From NCBI GenBank assembly GCA_037783545.1, contig JBBELK010000006.1, positions 880,501-944,500 of the forward strand: a DNA stretch of 64,000 nt, in the 5' to 3' direction. Shown here piece after piece: positions 11,031-22,499 of the stretch (positions are counted from its first letter, which is position 1; each line of letters opens with the position of its first letter). The stretch is from Henricia sp. BOLD:AAB3569. Taxonomy: Eukaryota > Echinodermata > Asteroidea > Spinulosida > Echinasteridae. A model generated the notes under the pieces. It was not told the DNA's origin and did no database searches. It saw only the letters and a list, made by a program, of their open reading frames with translations. Made by a program: the position numbers and the translations under genes.

Positions 11031-11577
11031 TTATTTTGCTTAATATAACAAGGAAAATTTTGGGTATCAGTTAGGCAAAATTACAACTTTTAGTGTTTTG
11101 TTAGTGCTTGCCAGTATGTGCGTGCATGTTTCTGTATTCAAATGGGGGACGTTTAACAATAGGGTCCGCAATTGCCAAGGACATCCGCAATTTTGAATCA
11201 TGTACAAAACAAATGAGAGCAGTCGCCAAAAAACTAAGTCCAAAAAAACTAAGTCTGCGGTGGGAGGTGGGTACAAGACAACACATTCTTGTGGCATTTA
11301 TGCAAATCTTCTCAGTGTAGTTTTGTTATCGACACAAATAACAATGTTTAAACACCTTGGCAAAATCAGAAACCGAAAGGTAAGGATTTTAGGGTTTAGC
11401 TAAACGTAGTTGTGATCACTAACCCAAAACCTTAATCTGCAAAGTCTCAAGACCTCTTATTAACAAGGTTTGATTTTAATTTATCTTTAACCACGTTTTT
11501 AAGGATTTTACTGATTCTACTTTTTAAAACGTTAAAACAAAAGCCTAATAATATAAATCTTTCTTTGTTGCCTCCAG

Positions 11578-11771
11578 TGAGAGTGAGTTGGAAGAGCTCC
11601 TAACCAGCTACACCAAGCAGAACAAATCGGCCAGTATCTTCTTGGGAACCAACTCCAACAAGACAATGAGTGACATCACCGCCCATCCTGTCACGTCAGA
11701 CTCACAGCCTGATGTTACCGTCGGCCACAGAGTCGGTTCGCATGGTGGAGACGTCAGGACGAAAGATGCAG
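11578..11771 (+). CDS. TTLL5: TTLL5-like gene, exon 6
   Basis: The exon of 194 nt follows tttgttgcctccag. Its first base completes Thr (AC|T), and it ends with one base at GCAG|GTGTGT, a weaker donor than the others in this gene. It encodes ESELEELLTSYTKQNKSASI, then FLGTNSNKTMSD and a Ser/Asp-rich tail. The ELEE-x-L-x-x-Y-T-x-x-N-K-S-A-S-x-F-L-G-T pattern is the second strong TTLL5 signature in this window. Intron 6 after it is 7.8 kb and filled with SINEs and MITEs. Confidence 0.92.
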
Positions 11772-11874
11772 GTGTGTCATTTGTTTCTCAATGTTTTGTA
11801 ATGTGTTAAGCTTTGGGAGATTTTGTTTTGTCTTTCAGTTTTTTATTAATTTTTTATATTTTTAATGGGTCACT

Positions 11875-12305
11875 TCACAGCTCGTAGGCTGAATACGTCA
11901 TCTTTTGTTGGTTGCCTAGGCAATTGGCTCTACACTAAAAAATCACTGAACCGTGTCCCTGTGCTTTTGCAATGGTACTTTTTCCCGACGGCCATAATAT
12001 TTAGAGCCAACTGCCATGGCAACCCACGTCACACTTCGGCTTACATAGGTGGGTGGCGCTATTGGCAGCCGATGGCCAGAAACACCGGGGAATCCCCTAT
12101 ACTCTTCACGAAAAAGTGCTCTGGGGTCTTTAAAGTGCTTTACACAACAGACTGTTTCACATCCCTTCCGAAGGATGGAGCAAGTGTGTTTAAGTGCCTT
12201 GCTCAAGGGCACAGGTACCACGGCCGGGTATAGAACCCGCAACCCCAAGTTTTCACCCGAGTGTTGTGAGTTGGTGACCCAAATCACTCGGCCATATGGT
12301 ACACC
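11875..12305 (-). repeat. tRNA-derived SINE, family S-G, minus orientation
   Basis: On the minus strand the head reads atatggccgagtgatttggg, then aaaacttggggttgcgggtt and a body with ccttgagcaaggcacttaaa. Related copies lie at 51784, 57690 and 62040. Open frames across it are not genes. Confidence 0.7.
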
Positions 12306-12556
12306 TGATATAAGTTGGGTGATTTCACACAACTCCATTAAAGACAGATTACATGACTTTACTCAACATCTGGTATGGTGCCTGATCACCATTGAAATGA
12401 AACAATCAAACTTGCCATAAGAGAAAAATTGTAATGGCCTTATCAGGATTTGGCACTATACCAGACATTGCATTCGCTACTTTGCCCAGTTGCGCTCCCA
12501 TGCAACATCGAGATAAAAATTTGTTTTATTGAGAAAACCTGAGCGAGTATACCACT

Positions 12557-12665
12557 GTGCCTTATAGCATCATGGTAGAGCATCTGCTCAGTGAGTCAGA
12601 AGTCGGGGGTTCGAGTCCTGATAGGGCCCTTATGATTTTTCTCTCATCCCAAGTTTGGAGATTAC
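12557..12665 (+). repeat. tRNA-derived SINE, family S-A
   Basis: atcatggtagagcatctgct, gggggttcgagtcctgatag and tctctcatcccaagtttgga match the copy at 52155. Confidence 0.65.
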
Positions 12666-13315
12666 ATAATTGGAAAACTGTTAAAAATAGTGTTATCTCC
12701 ATGTGTGATTATGTGTATGATAAAAACCGCGCCCGCGCTTGGCTTGCAAACACGTTGTTTTGTGATGTTAACATGAATTGAAAGTGCTCCTATTGTAAAA
12801 AAAAAAATAAAAAAGAGCATTATCACCAAGGTTGTCTCAATGTCGACCGCCATGATGTTTATACTGCTTGATTTATCAATAGATTTTCCATGCACAATCA
12901 CTTTTGGGTTATTGTACTGAGGTCTGTTTTCTCAACCAAAACAACAACCACAACCAGAAACAGGTTTTTGATGACGTAATTACAGGCTCAACCAATGGTA
13001 ACTTTGATGACTGAAGCTGACCATTTAAATAGTAATTTTTTCAGAAATGTTCCTGGTTATGTTCGTAAAAAACGTGCCCCCGGATAGGTCCACGTGCAGA
13101 ACTGAAGTGGGAAAAGGTTAATTTTGTACATGAATAATGATGATGTGTAAGCATGCCTCGAAATTCATTTTGAAAAGGGAACGGCAATTTTCCCTTACTA
13201 AAGGGCACCTGAATGAGAAAATGGAAAATTTGTGTTAGAACTTTTTAAGGGCAACACGGCAAAAGCATAGGGCACCGATGGCATTTTGTCGTGGTGCTGT
13301 GGTTTTTTTCGAGGC
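12666..13315. other. Unassigned DNA in intron 6
   Basis: AT-rich, with an A-run near 12799. No exon or clear repeat. Confidence 0.35.
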
Positions 13316-13515
13316 CTGCTGTAAGAGATGACCCGGGTAAGTGTTTCTCCGTGGTAAAATTTGACTTGTGACATGAAACTCGGGGTTAAATTTAACCTGG
13401 ATAATTTGCAGCTACCCGGGTAAAAAGTCACCCAGGTCAGAAATGGGTAGTGTGAAAAGGCCTAAAGGTGACTTCAAAAGGGCGAATCAGACCCGGGTCA
13501 GATTTAGCCCAAGCC
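13315..13515 (-). repeat. MITE family C (CCCGGGTA), inverted copy
   Basis: gatgacccgggtaagtgttt, gcagctacccgggtaaaaag and cagaaatgggtagtgtgaaa are the reverse complement of the copy at 61085. Confidence 0.65.
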
Positions 13516-13594
13516 AAGTTTTAAAGGTAGTATACTAGTTTGGTAAATCGTTAAAAACAGCATGATTTCTACTGGTAATTGAAACACATATAAG

Positions 13595-13976
13595 GTGTGT
13601 TTCTATTGAGACCCAATTACCGGATAATGCCGCAAAAGACGGAACATTTGCTCAGTAGAAACGGGTCTTATCCGCTATTTTCCAGTAAATTTATCCAATA
13701 AGCGCTAATAGAAACATGCACCGTTCTGCCCGAGTGAGCATACAGGGGAGAAAATGTAAACATGTGACCGCACAATGATTGATCCAATGCACATGCTTGA
13801 CCTCTGCGTGTGACCTTTACCTGGCAAATCCACGAAGCGTGATGGAAGGTCAGCAAGCTCGGCTATTTTCTGGATGGAGCGGCTCAGTAGAAATTTCGCA
13901 TTGCCCGCTATTCACCGGCATGTTACTGGTAAATGAGTTTACCGGTTAAATTCCGGATCTTCAATAGAAACACGCT
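13595..13976. repeat. MITE with GTGTTTCTATTGA termini
   Basis: gtgtgtttctattgagaccc on the left mirrors ggatcttcaatagaaacacg on the right. The inside has taccgg/ccggta words in both orientations. Partial relatives lie at 47940-48125 and 40560-40930. Confidence 0.7.
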
Positions 13977-14956
13977 AATAGATGCAGTAATACTTCAGAA
14001 AACCAAAAAAATCCAAGTCAGCAACAAACCTAATTCTGAAAGATGGGAAACGGAACATCTTTTTTCAATCAAAATAAAAAAATAGCAAAACGCAATGCAT
14101 TCTCCTTCAAGCCATAAACAGAGACATCAAAATATCAAAATAAAGGTAAAAATTCTCCCCATGGCCTCGGCTTGTACTTTTCAAGAATTTGCTGATGGAG
14201 CTTCTGAAAAACATCAAACAGTTCCACAAAAAAACATTCTCATGGTCCATAAAAACTGAATTAAAAAGATGAACACATGTGAGACAAGGCTGACAAATTG
14301 ATACTAAACAGATGACCAAAATAAAACCACCTACACTAAAGTTAATAAGCCGCCCACCAGATTTATGTGTCTCCCTTAAAATGAAACCACATTCAAGATG
14401 GAACTTCAAAGGGGGTGCCGACTTTGGTGCCTATTTGGATTTTCCAGTTACTTTATTTTTAAGTGGATTCTGTTATTGATTTACAAGCACACTTGAGGAC
14501 ACTTGGAGATTTTGTCAACAAAATGATTACAATTTGAAAGTGATATTGTTTGGTGAAAGTGGCCAGTAAATTGTGGAATTAGCAGGTTTCATCCTGTGCA
14601 TTGTCAGTGTGACATTTATGTTGCAGTGATTGAGAGTTGGAGGGAGTTCTTTTTTGTAAGGGATTTTTAAGGCCGTGTTAAAATTGAAGAAATGTTTATC
14701 TTGGGAAATGTCCTGGAGTAGTGGTTTTTTTTTTTTTTTTTAATATTCAGTTTTGATTTTACTATCTGATTTCACATTTGGAATGTCTGAATTTCTGAAA
14801 TCAAACAGAAAAATTGATCCTTCATTTTCAACTTGAAACGAAATTGATGAAAAGAGAATTGATCCAAACAATTATCTAACAATATCTAAAGATGCCAAAC
14901 TTCTCTGTTCTTGCCGAACCAACCTGCATTCAAGTACAAGATCAATAGACCGGTAT
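13977..14956. other. Unassigned DNA in intron 6
   Basis: An open frame on the minus strand (14107-14409, 100 codons) has no recognisable domain, no splice context and no start support. A T-run lies at 14727-14741. Nothing else is supported. Confidence 0.35.
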
Positions 14957-15087
14957 CGAATAGCCGCCTTTTCGTGGGGCACCTTTTGTTACTTAAACCG
15001 TTCAACAATGGAAGCACAATATGTGCAACCATGCATGTCCTCAAGGAACAAAAAAAATGGCCCACGAAATGGCGGCTATTCAATACT
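14957..15087. repeat. MITE with GAATAGCCGCC termini
   Basis: gaatagccgccttttcgtgg and cacgaaatggcggctattc are inverted ends 130 bp apart. A tgtaggcctac repeat follows. Confidence 0.75.
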
Positions 15088-16439
15088 CAATGTAGGCCTA
15101 CAATGTAGGCCTACTTCTTTTGTGGGTTCTGATCTTGGCTCCTATAGCTTCAACAATAGTCTACATACATCAGCGCAGCAGGTGATGCAGTCTTGTTAAC
15201 ATTTACTGCTTTGGCACTCTTGCGTGCAGGATAAGATTTGCAAAATCGGATATTCGGGTTTCAAGAATCTGAATTTTTGGATTTCAGGATCTTCATTTTC
15301 TCCCAACACTATCCTGAAGTAAGAGTATACCAGCTATTCTTGTAAAATTGTGAAATATAGCGCACTTGATGGAAGATCTAAAAAACAAATTATCTCGGTG
15401 GGGTGAAGGTTGAGGGTGTGTTGGTGCCAGGTTTGAGGGGTTGATGGAGGAGGTTTAAAAATGTTAACAAGTCAATGAGAACGGTTTATGTGTTGCGCTT
15501 TCAAGACACGTGTTCAGCGTTTGCCATTAACTTTTTTCCCAACTGGCCAACAGGGCCAGTTGGCTTAAATCTTCACTGGCCCGTCGGCATTTCAAGTGGC
15601 CCGGTTACCGTTACAATTTCTGGTTGTTCTTTTTACACAGTCGACCATTAATGTTTGAAATAACCACATTTAAGTAAATAAATTAGGAAAATTGGTAGTC
15701 ATAAATAAGGTTGTCCCTATTAAAAGTTTGAAAATGTGTGGTACATTTTAGAGCTTTCTGGTGAAATTGAGAGCTATTCTGGAGTCTTGAAAGGCTCTTT
15801 TGTTATAAATTCTCAAGGATGCATGTATTTGTACACATTACCCCTTCACAACGGGAACTGCATGTGCAGATTTCTAAGTGTGGGTGTACATCTTGGGGGC
15901 AGTTATACAGAATTAGTCCATTAGTACTACTAGGGCAGAGCTGGTCTCTCATCTTGTTGGCTTGGGGTCAAGTCATTTTTTTTTTTTTTGACCTGTGACT
16001 TGACTCTGGAGAAAATGACTGGATTGATTGATTTACGGCTTGAAATAAAAACTAGTCATCAAGTCTCCAGCCCCAGAGACATACGTGTATACTGTATAAC
16101 CAAATCTTTTGCTCCAGGGGAATAAATTGGAACCAGGCCAGTGTTATGGCCCTGGGAGTCTGAAGAAAGACTAAAGTTTTTTCATCACTTCTTTACGTAG
16201 TCCTTTTTTATGAAAGAAACTTTAGTATGGCGTGGGTCTGTTTTATTTCAACTAGACAGCCGGACCATTTAGGGAGGCTTTCTAGCTGGCCCGAGACAAT
16301 TTCAACTGTCATTTGGCCAATGGACTAGTGCTATTTCGAACGCTGGTGTTGCTCTTCAAATTCCTTCAGGACAAAATATTGTCCATTAGGACAGAGGTAC
16401 ATGTATAGGCCTATTTGCATGATAATGGCCATAACTGTC
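15088..16439. other. Unassigned DNA in intron 6
   Basis: A GACTTGACTC-type low-complexity patch lies at about 15950-16080 with a T-run. Words such as ggccagttggc recur in both orientations (15540-15600). No exon is found. Confidence 0.35.
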
Positions 16440-16838
16440 TAAAGGCCTGCCGCGTTGGACTTCTTGGGGTCAAACTGACCGAGATGTTGGGTACTTTTCC
16501 CATTTTTAATCCAGTGCGGACAGCCTAGGAAGTTTTCCTCTCAGCAACTTTTCCCGAGTCCAGTGGTTACTTTTCCTGGCCAACTGCTGCCCAGGAAAAG
16601 TTCCCACCCAGGTAACTTTTCCCGAGACGAAAAGTCCAATGCGGACACAGCGAGTCGGTAAAGGCGCTCTGGAAGTGTATGTTCAGGCCGTGAAGGGGAC
16701 ACTGCGCATGCTCTTCCACAGTCTCGGTAACATTTTACTGTGTCGAAAAAGTCTATATGCAGACATTAGGAACATTTCACTTTCGGTAAAACCTCCCGAA
16801 AAACAAGTCCAGTGCGGACACGGCTGTAGGCCTAGTCG
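16440..16838. repeat. MITE family D (CCGCATTGGAC)
   Basis: aaaggcctgccgcgttggac on the left mirrors aagtccagtgcggacacggc on the right. Inside are gacgaaaagtccaatgcgga and tctcggtaacattttactgt, shared with 24836, 43078 and 45683. Confidence 0.75.
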
Positions 16839-17425
16839 TTGTAAGTTTAGTCATATCAACTTTTATTCCATGAAATAATTGGGTTTTTTTTTTAAATCAG
16901 GCGTCATCAACATGTAGCAATATACATGTAACACAAGTAGATGAAATTATAGTGTGAAGGGGCCTAGGTGGATTGTAAGCATTGATTTATTGGTACACTG
17001 CATGGAGAATGCAAGGTTTTGTCAACAAACAGCAGGGAAGTTAAAGCTGGTAAGTCTGCAAGGAAAAGTGGCTGTAAATTGTGGTATTAACAGGTTTTAC
17101 CCTGTACATTATCAATGTGGCATTTATGTTGTAGGGGAGGGGGTAAAGGAGACATTGGTTGGATCTGGCTTATCTGTAAAAGCATGGTTCTAGCATCCAT
17201 GGTTCTAGACACTAAAATTGGAAGGGTGGAGATTAACCCGTATTTAGCATTTAACATGGATTGAAATGTTAAATGCTACAATGTAGTTCTGGAATTAGCT
17301 GCAGAGATGGAGCTAAATTACACTCAAATATTAACTACATGTATTTCAGTGAAGCCAGCCAACCTCTAGGTATAGCGCCCTTTATCTACCGGTAAACGAC
17401 TCCCAATAAAGATAATTTCCTTTGC

Positions 17426-17952
17426 TTAAAGGCAGTACATATGATTGGTAATCTTGAAGAATCAGAAATGTTCACAGATTTACACATAACTTACACGATA
17501 TGAACATGACGATGGCAGAAAACTTCCCCTGAAATGGTTTTGTCTGAAGTGCTATAGTTTTTGAGAAATAAGCAAAACAATGATTTTACCTCTCGTGAGA
17601 CGTAAATTCAATTCGCCTCAAAACCATTTCGTCCAAGTGCCATTTCGCCCCCAAACCACTTCGCCCAAGGTCCATTTCGCCCCAAATCACTTTGTCCAAA
17701 CACTACCCCTCCCAAATGCCACTTCGCCCTAAAACCACTTCTTGCACAGGCCGAGGTTCAGGGCGAAGTGGTTCAGGGCAATGTGGTTTTGGGGCGAAAT
17801 GACTGCAAACCCTTTTTTGACTGTTTTCTCAAAAGTTTGACGAAGTACGGAGCTGGTTTTTGCTCAGGTTGGTTTTAATCATGCATATCTTCAATCACAC
17901 AGGGGGATAAAACTATTTGTAACAGTTTACCAATCATGTATACTATCTTTAA
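17426..17952 (+). repeat. TTAA-ended MITE, family E, with TTCGCCC array
   Basis: It starts TTAAAGGCAGTACATATG and ends accaatcatgtatactatctttaa. The middle (17600-17800) is an array of short words ccatttcgcccc / aaaccacttcgccc. Copies: 23736, 41325, 62542. Confidence 0.8.
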
Positions 17953-18369
17953 TATAAATGTTATGTTGCACACAACAGAGTGAAATGACCGTCCCAGACT
18001 TAAATCTTGGTGGCACCCTGTGTTGTGAAACATCCAAATTCTCTCTGGCTAAAAATAGAGAATTGATAAAATCTTGCCTAAAAACTAGTTTCCCCATTCA
18101 CAAAGGCACACACAAGAACGCCATGGTCCATTTAACCCGCCTGTTCTTTCACACACCTGCAAGATATACAGGAAAATGGGAAACACCTCAAATTAACCGT
18201 GAACTATTATTTCAGGTTTAACTCTGTCCAGGTGTGGTGCAGGCCTTTGTAATTGCTTCCTACTGCTATGTAAACTGATACTGTATACAGGTGGCCACTG
18301 TTGCCCTTATACTAATAGCAGTAATTATAATGATATTGTTTCGGTCAATCCTATTGAATCCTCACAAAC

Positions 18370-18867
18370 ACCGCGTTTACACTCGAATCGGCAAAGGTGG
18401 ATACAGATCCAGCATTTATATTGCGACCACAAAACTGAACATTTGCCGCGTTTACACTACACCCCAAATCGCTTCAACTCGCTTCAGAAACCGCAAAAGT
18501 CACCACTAAATGTAACTACAGCGCATGCGTGAGCTGTAAGGTGTTGCTGCACTAGTGCCAGATTCGGGTCAATTAAATCTACTACACTGCGGGCACCGCC
18601 CCAAGGACACTAAAATTGCTGAATCTGTATTCGGGTAGCGTTTACACTACAAGCGACCTTGACGATTGCAGGGTTCAACCCCGCAATTGCGGGGTTCAAC
18701 CCTACCCCAAAGGTGACTTGAAAAAGGCGAATCAGACCCGGGTCTGATCCGCCTTTTTCAATTCACCTTTTGCGTTTACACTTAGTGCCTACCCGGCTTC
18801 AACACCCCATTTTGGAAATTGCGGAGTTCGATTCGGCAAAGGCGAATCGAGTGTAAACGGGGTGTAA
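18370..18867 (+). repeat. MITE family B (GTTTACACTCGAA)
   Basis: ccgcgtttacactcgaatcg on the left mirrors gcgaatcgagtgtaaacggg on the right. The inside holds gcgaatcagacccgggtctg and the phrase cattgcggggttcaaccct-like segments. Copies: 35960-36322 (inverted), 58031, 59430; partial at 21985 and 47795. Confidence 0.8.
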
Positions 18868-18986
18868 AATAATGCAGAGTTGTTGAAAATGTTTGGCTTT
18901 ATAAGGGCTTCTTTTAATTGCCTCGGTGAACGTCAAGGACCAGTTGAAAAAGCTACATCTTCAGCAAAACTGCATAGAGTGAGATA

Positions 18987-19218
18987 AGGGTCGTTCTATA
19001 AATTAGTGGTCCAAAAGTGTGACATTTGGTGTCCCCCGTTACACCTGTAATGTGTTATTTTTCGTACAAAAATCATTAAAATGGCTTTTAAACCATTTTG
19101 TACTCGCTCTTTGAGATGGAAAGTATTGAAAGAATGTGTCCTAAATTTACAAAAACAAGATGTAAAATGTAACGGGGGACACCGAAGCTTGACCCCTAAT
19201 CTATAGAAAGACCCGTAA
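18987..19218. repeat. MITE with GGGTCGTTCTATAAATTAG termini
   Basis: gggtcgttctataaattagt mirrors cctaatctatagaaagaccc. A nested pair gtgtcccccgttac / gtaacgggggacac lies further in. Confidence 0.75.
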
Positions 19219-19618
19219 GCTTAAAAGTTGAACCTTTGTCACTTTTTTATTAGGTAATCTATTCGTGTACTTTGACAGTACATTGGTGCATTACAAATAT
19301 GCATAGATTTTCAGTTTTCGAATAGTTCAACACTTGAAGTGTTGATACATGTAGCAATGATAACAAACACCTCAGCAGTTTATTTCTGTCTAAGATGGTA
19401 CTTTTTGTAAGAAATTAACAACTGACATTGTTTTTTTGTTTTTTTTAAATATGTGCACAGATTTTAAAGGTTTCCTAAAAAATGGATGCATCTATGTATA
19501 TGTGGACATTTGTTCACATTTGTGTCAAAAAAAATTATCACTTATTCATTCTTAATAATTGGGGCAAAAATGCCGCAGTTTGGTGATAATTTACCCGTTT
19601 TTCTTTGCACTTTTGCAG

Positions 19619-19789
19619 GTACAGGTGCAGGTGATGCCTCCCACCCAAGCCAGCGCAGGCCCCAGTCATCCCCCAACACAGGTCTGAGGTCCACATTACC
19701 CTCTGAAGTTGCTGCTATATCACTGTACACAGCTCAGAACAAAAGCAGACAAAGACCAGTGTCGGCCAAGACTGGTTATCACGATACAG
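19619..19789 (+). CDS. TTLL5: TTLL5-like gene, exon 7
   Basis: The exon of 171 nt follows tttgcacttttgcag and ends ACAG|GTAGGT. It enters with two bases (G|GT gives Gly) and leaves with one. It encodes a Pro/Ser-rich stretch (HPSQRRPQSSPNTG) and then LYTAQNKSRQRPVSAKTGYH. The RPVSAK-type motif matches the tail of TTLL5 orthologues as I recall them. It is followed by intron 7, 27.5 kb, which hosts three antisense lectin genes. Confidence 0.9.
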
Positions 19790-20626
19790 GTAGGTGCTTG
19801 TCATACTTTATAATAGGGGCAAGTTCAAGCGACAACTCTGGTTAAGGCCTTTTTACACTACATCAAACAAACTCGCAAGCTTTGAGACATAATTTACGAG
19901 CAGGGATTGTTTACTTTATGATTACACGGTTGGGTGATTTGACGTACTTTCACATGACACAGCGAAACCATCACTGGCTTTGTCTGCTGGTGACTGTCAG
20001 ACTATTGATTATGCACATTAAGTGCGGCCGGTATCAGCAGCCAAAAAACCTTCCTCCATGCAAAAACTGCGACAGCCAGGGAGTCGAATTCTATTCGAAA
20101 AACAAGACATGGGGCTACATTGGAGTTGTCCACCATCCAGTAAAAAATTGATGACTTAGTCAAAATCGCCTTGAATAACGAGAATCGGAACAGTGAGTAG
20201 TGCCATGACCGGTAAATGTAATTTCTGATAGTACATTCGCTTCAAATTTCGCGGGACCGGGGCGCGTGCACGTTGCGCTGTCACATCACAACAGATATGT
20301 ACGGTGTATAAATGTATCCACGCATGCGCATTGCGTTGGCTGTCGCAAATGACGTTGTACAAATCGTTTCACACGATCGTTCTCAAAGATACTTTAACAA
20401 ATCTTCCGCTAGCGGAAGATTTTGTCGTAGTCCGTCTGGACCTCCGCCAAAATATCTCAAGGATTAAGAAAATGTGTCAAGGATCCTGCTTGTCACTCTC
20501 AAGCATGGGTGTCCTTTCACACGATGGCACTTTTGTAAGATTTTCTCAAGCATGAGAAAATATCTCGAGCCTTGCGAGTTTTTTGTCCTCGTATGAAAAT
20601 GGCTTTAGTTTTACTGGAGTGCTTCT
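19790..20626. other. Start of intron 7, unassigned
   Basis: After the exon-7 donor I see no exon or known repeat. The palindrome aatcttccgctagcggaaga lies at about 20400. Confidence 0.35.
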
Positions 20627-20842
20627 AACAATGGGTAATATCCCTTGTTCAAGGGACTCTAGTCAAACTACAGTTCCTCGAACAATGAGTAATATCCCTT
20701 GTTCAAGGGACTCTAGTCAAACTACAATTCTTCGAACAATGAGTAATATCCCTTGTTCAAGGGACTCTAGTCAAACTACAATTTCTCGAACAATGAGTAA
20801 TATCCATTGTTCGAGGGACTCGGGAACAACTCTCACCATACT
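20627..20842 (+). repeat. Minisatellite of 54-bp units, four copies
   Basis: Units start with aacaatg(a/g)gtaatatccc at 20627, 20681, 20735 and 20789. Each holds the hairpin tcccttgttcaaggga. Because 54 is divisible by three, an ORF with 18-residue repeats (NIPCSRDSSQTT) stays open; I do not read it as a gene. Confidence 0.9.
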
Positions 20843-21631
20843 TTAGGTGCATTTTCAGCAGGGTTGTTTTGGGAGTCAAATGAACCACATCATAATGCAT
20901 TAAGTGCGTGTTGCGCTTTTTTGAATGCAGACACACGGCAAAACACCAATGAGATGTACACTTGAATACTGGGCAAACTGAAACCCACCTTTTGATACGA
21001 AAAATGAGCATTTTTCTGGATGTGAATAGTTCAACTACTTCAGTTCTGGAAGCATGCCAGATGCATTCTCTGAAAAGCTACTAATCCATGTTGGTTCCCT
21101 CCTGTGCCATGCTACCCTAGTCTCCCCATGATAACCTTGTCTGTGCCATAGGGGTCAGCATGTGGCATTAATACAGCCAATCACTTCAACCTTTCATCAA
21201 TGTAAATTGTCATTTGATGAGGATGTTACCAGATAATTTGTCTACCAGTGTATTATCAAATGTGGGAGCTGTGCTGCAAGACTACCAGTGTTGTAATGAC
21301 TTGACTTGACTTGAGACTCGGACCTCAATGACTTGACTTGGGACTCTAGCAGAGAGACTCGCTACAACCCTGATTAGACTACTTGTGTTATGCAGTGCTG
21401 CATTACAACAAACACCATGTTTGGGTTCAATCTGCCATTCAAAATGCAAAAGTACTACTGAATTGTGGATTGTGCAAGTGTTGGCTGTTCTGTGTTTTGC
21501 ACTTGCGCTGGATTCGACCGTTAAATGCTACTAGGGCCTACATGATGTGTACTACACAAGCTTCGCACACAAGGACACTCAAATTACCAAATCTGTATCC
21601 GGGTGGCCTTAACACTTAAGCCTAACACTAG
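20843..21631. other. Unassigned DNA with GACTTG-type repeats
   Basis: At 21297-21360 there is low-complexity cttgacttgagactcggacc / cttgacttgggactct. The rest is unassigned. Confidence 0.35.
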
Positions 21632-21982
21632 AGGCCTTTTCTCACTAGGACCACAATCCGCGGGGCCACCCCGAGTTCAACCCTGCGTCGATTCACACTT
21701 GTTGTTCTGAATCTCGCCCGGGGCGAACTCACCCCGGAGATCGGCACCTCGTTCCTCACTTGAACAAGTGAGAACTCACCCCTGCCCCTTTTCCCACTAC
21801 TATTCTCGCCCCGCGGAAGTGTCTCGCCCCGGGGCCAAAATTAGTTGAACTAACCCCGGGGAATGAGCAATCTCGGGGGATGGCTCGGTGGTGAGACTTT
21901 CAAGTGGGAATCGGGGCTTATTTTCACCCCGGCATCGCCCCGGGGCCACCCCCGAGATTTTGACTTGTGGGAAAAGGCCTTA
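21632..21982. repeat. GC-rich MITE, family G
   Basis: aggccttttctcactaggac mirrors acttgtgggaaaaggcctta. The inside is rich in CCCCGGGG-type words. Copies: 29351, 42133; fragments at 46530 and 47070. Confidence 0.75.
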
Positions 21983-21984
21983 GT

Positions 21985-22240
21985 TCAACGATTGTGGGGT
22001 ACAACCCAACAATTGCGATATTCAACCCTTCCCAAGAGGTGGATATCAGAAAAGGTGAATCAGCCCCGGTCTGATGAATCAGAAAAAGGCGAATCAGACC
22101 TGGGTCTTATCTCCTGTTTTTAATCCACCTTTTGTTTTTGGACCTAGCACCTACATGTGTACCTAGCTTCAATGTTTTCAATCCACCTTATGTGTTTTCG
22201 CTTAGCGCCTTACTGGCTTTAATTTGCCTTTTGAAAAAAT
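21985..22240. repeat. Fragment of family B
   Basis: caacaattgcgatattcaac, aaggcgaatcagacctgggt, ttcaatccaccttatgtgtt. The ends are missing. Confidence 0.5.
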
Positions 22241-22422
22241 ATGGGGTTGGCCAAAGGTTTTCTTAAAGTCTTGTTACAAGTAATTTTGTCTCAGTCATGT
22301 GGCAAGTCATTTTGTCCCAGTCAAGTGTCAACTTTGTATAATTTGTGACCTGCCACAGCAAGCCGAGTACATTTCAGTACATAAAACAATGGCTGTATTT
22401 AATTTTTAAGTTATAACCAGGG

Positions 22423-22497
22423 GATGCCCCGATAGCACAGTTGGTAGAGCAGTTGGCCATGTATGCCAAGGACCTGGTTCGAATCCCAGTCGGGGAA
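22423..22497 (+). repeat. tRNA-like sequence (pseudo-tRNA or SINE head)
   Basis: ccccgatagcacagttggta and acctggttcgaatcccagtc give box A and box B, and the ends ccccga/tcgggg pair. A 5-bp anticodon stem (ttggc/gccaa) is perfect, but the loop catgtat has A where U33 is required, and the T stem has mismatches. I therefore do not call a functional tRNA. Confidence 0.55.
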
Positions 22498-22499
22498 CT

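Noticed and set aside
12049..12420. Overlapping ORFs of 122-131 codons on both strands at 11.9-12.4 kb
   Set aside because: They lie in a tRNA-derived SINE that has three relatives in the window; the frames are not kept in the other copies.
14107..14409. 100-codon minus-strand ORF
   Set aside because: No recognisable domain, no splice signals in context and ordinary AT-rich composition.
20627..20842. CRISPR-like array
   Set aside because: The units are contiguous 54-bp repeats without unique spacers; the context is eukaryotic intron.
22423..22497. Functional tRNA gene
   Set aside because: The anticodon loop lacks U33 and the T stem has mismatches; more likely a pseudo-tRNA or SINE head.
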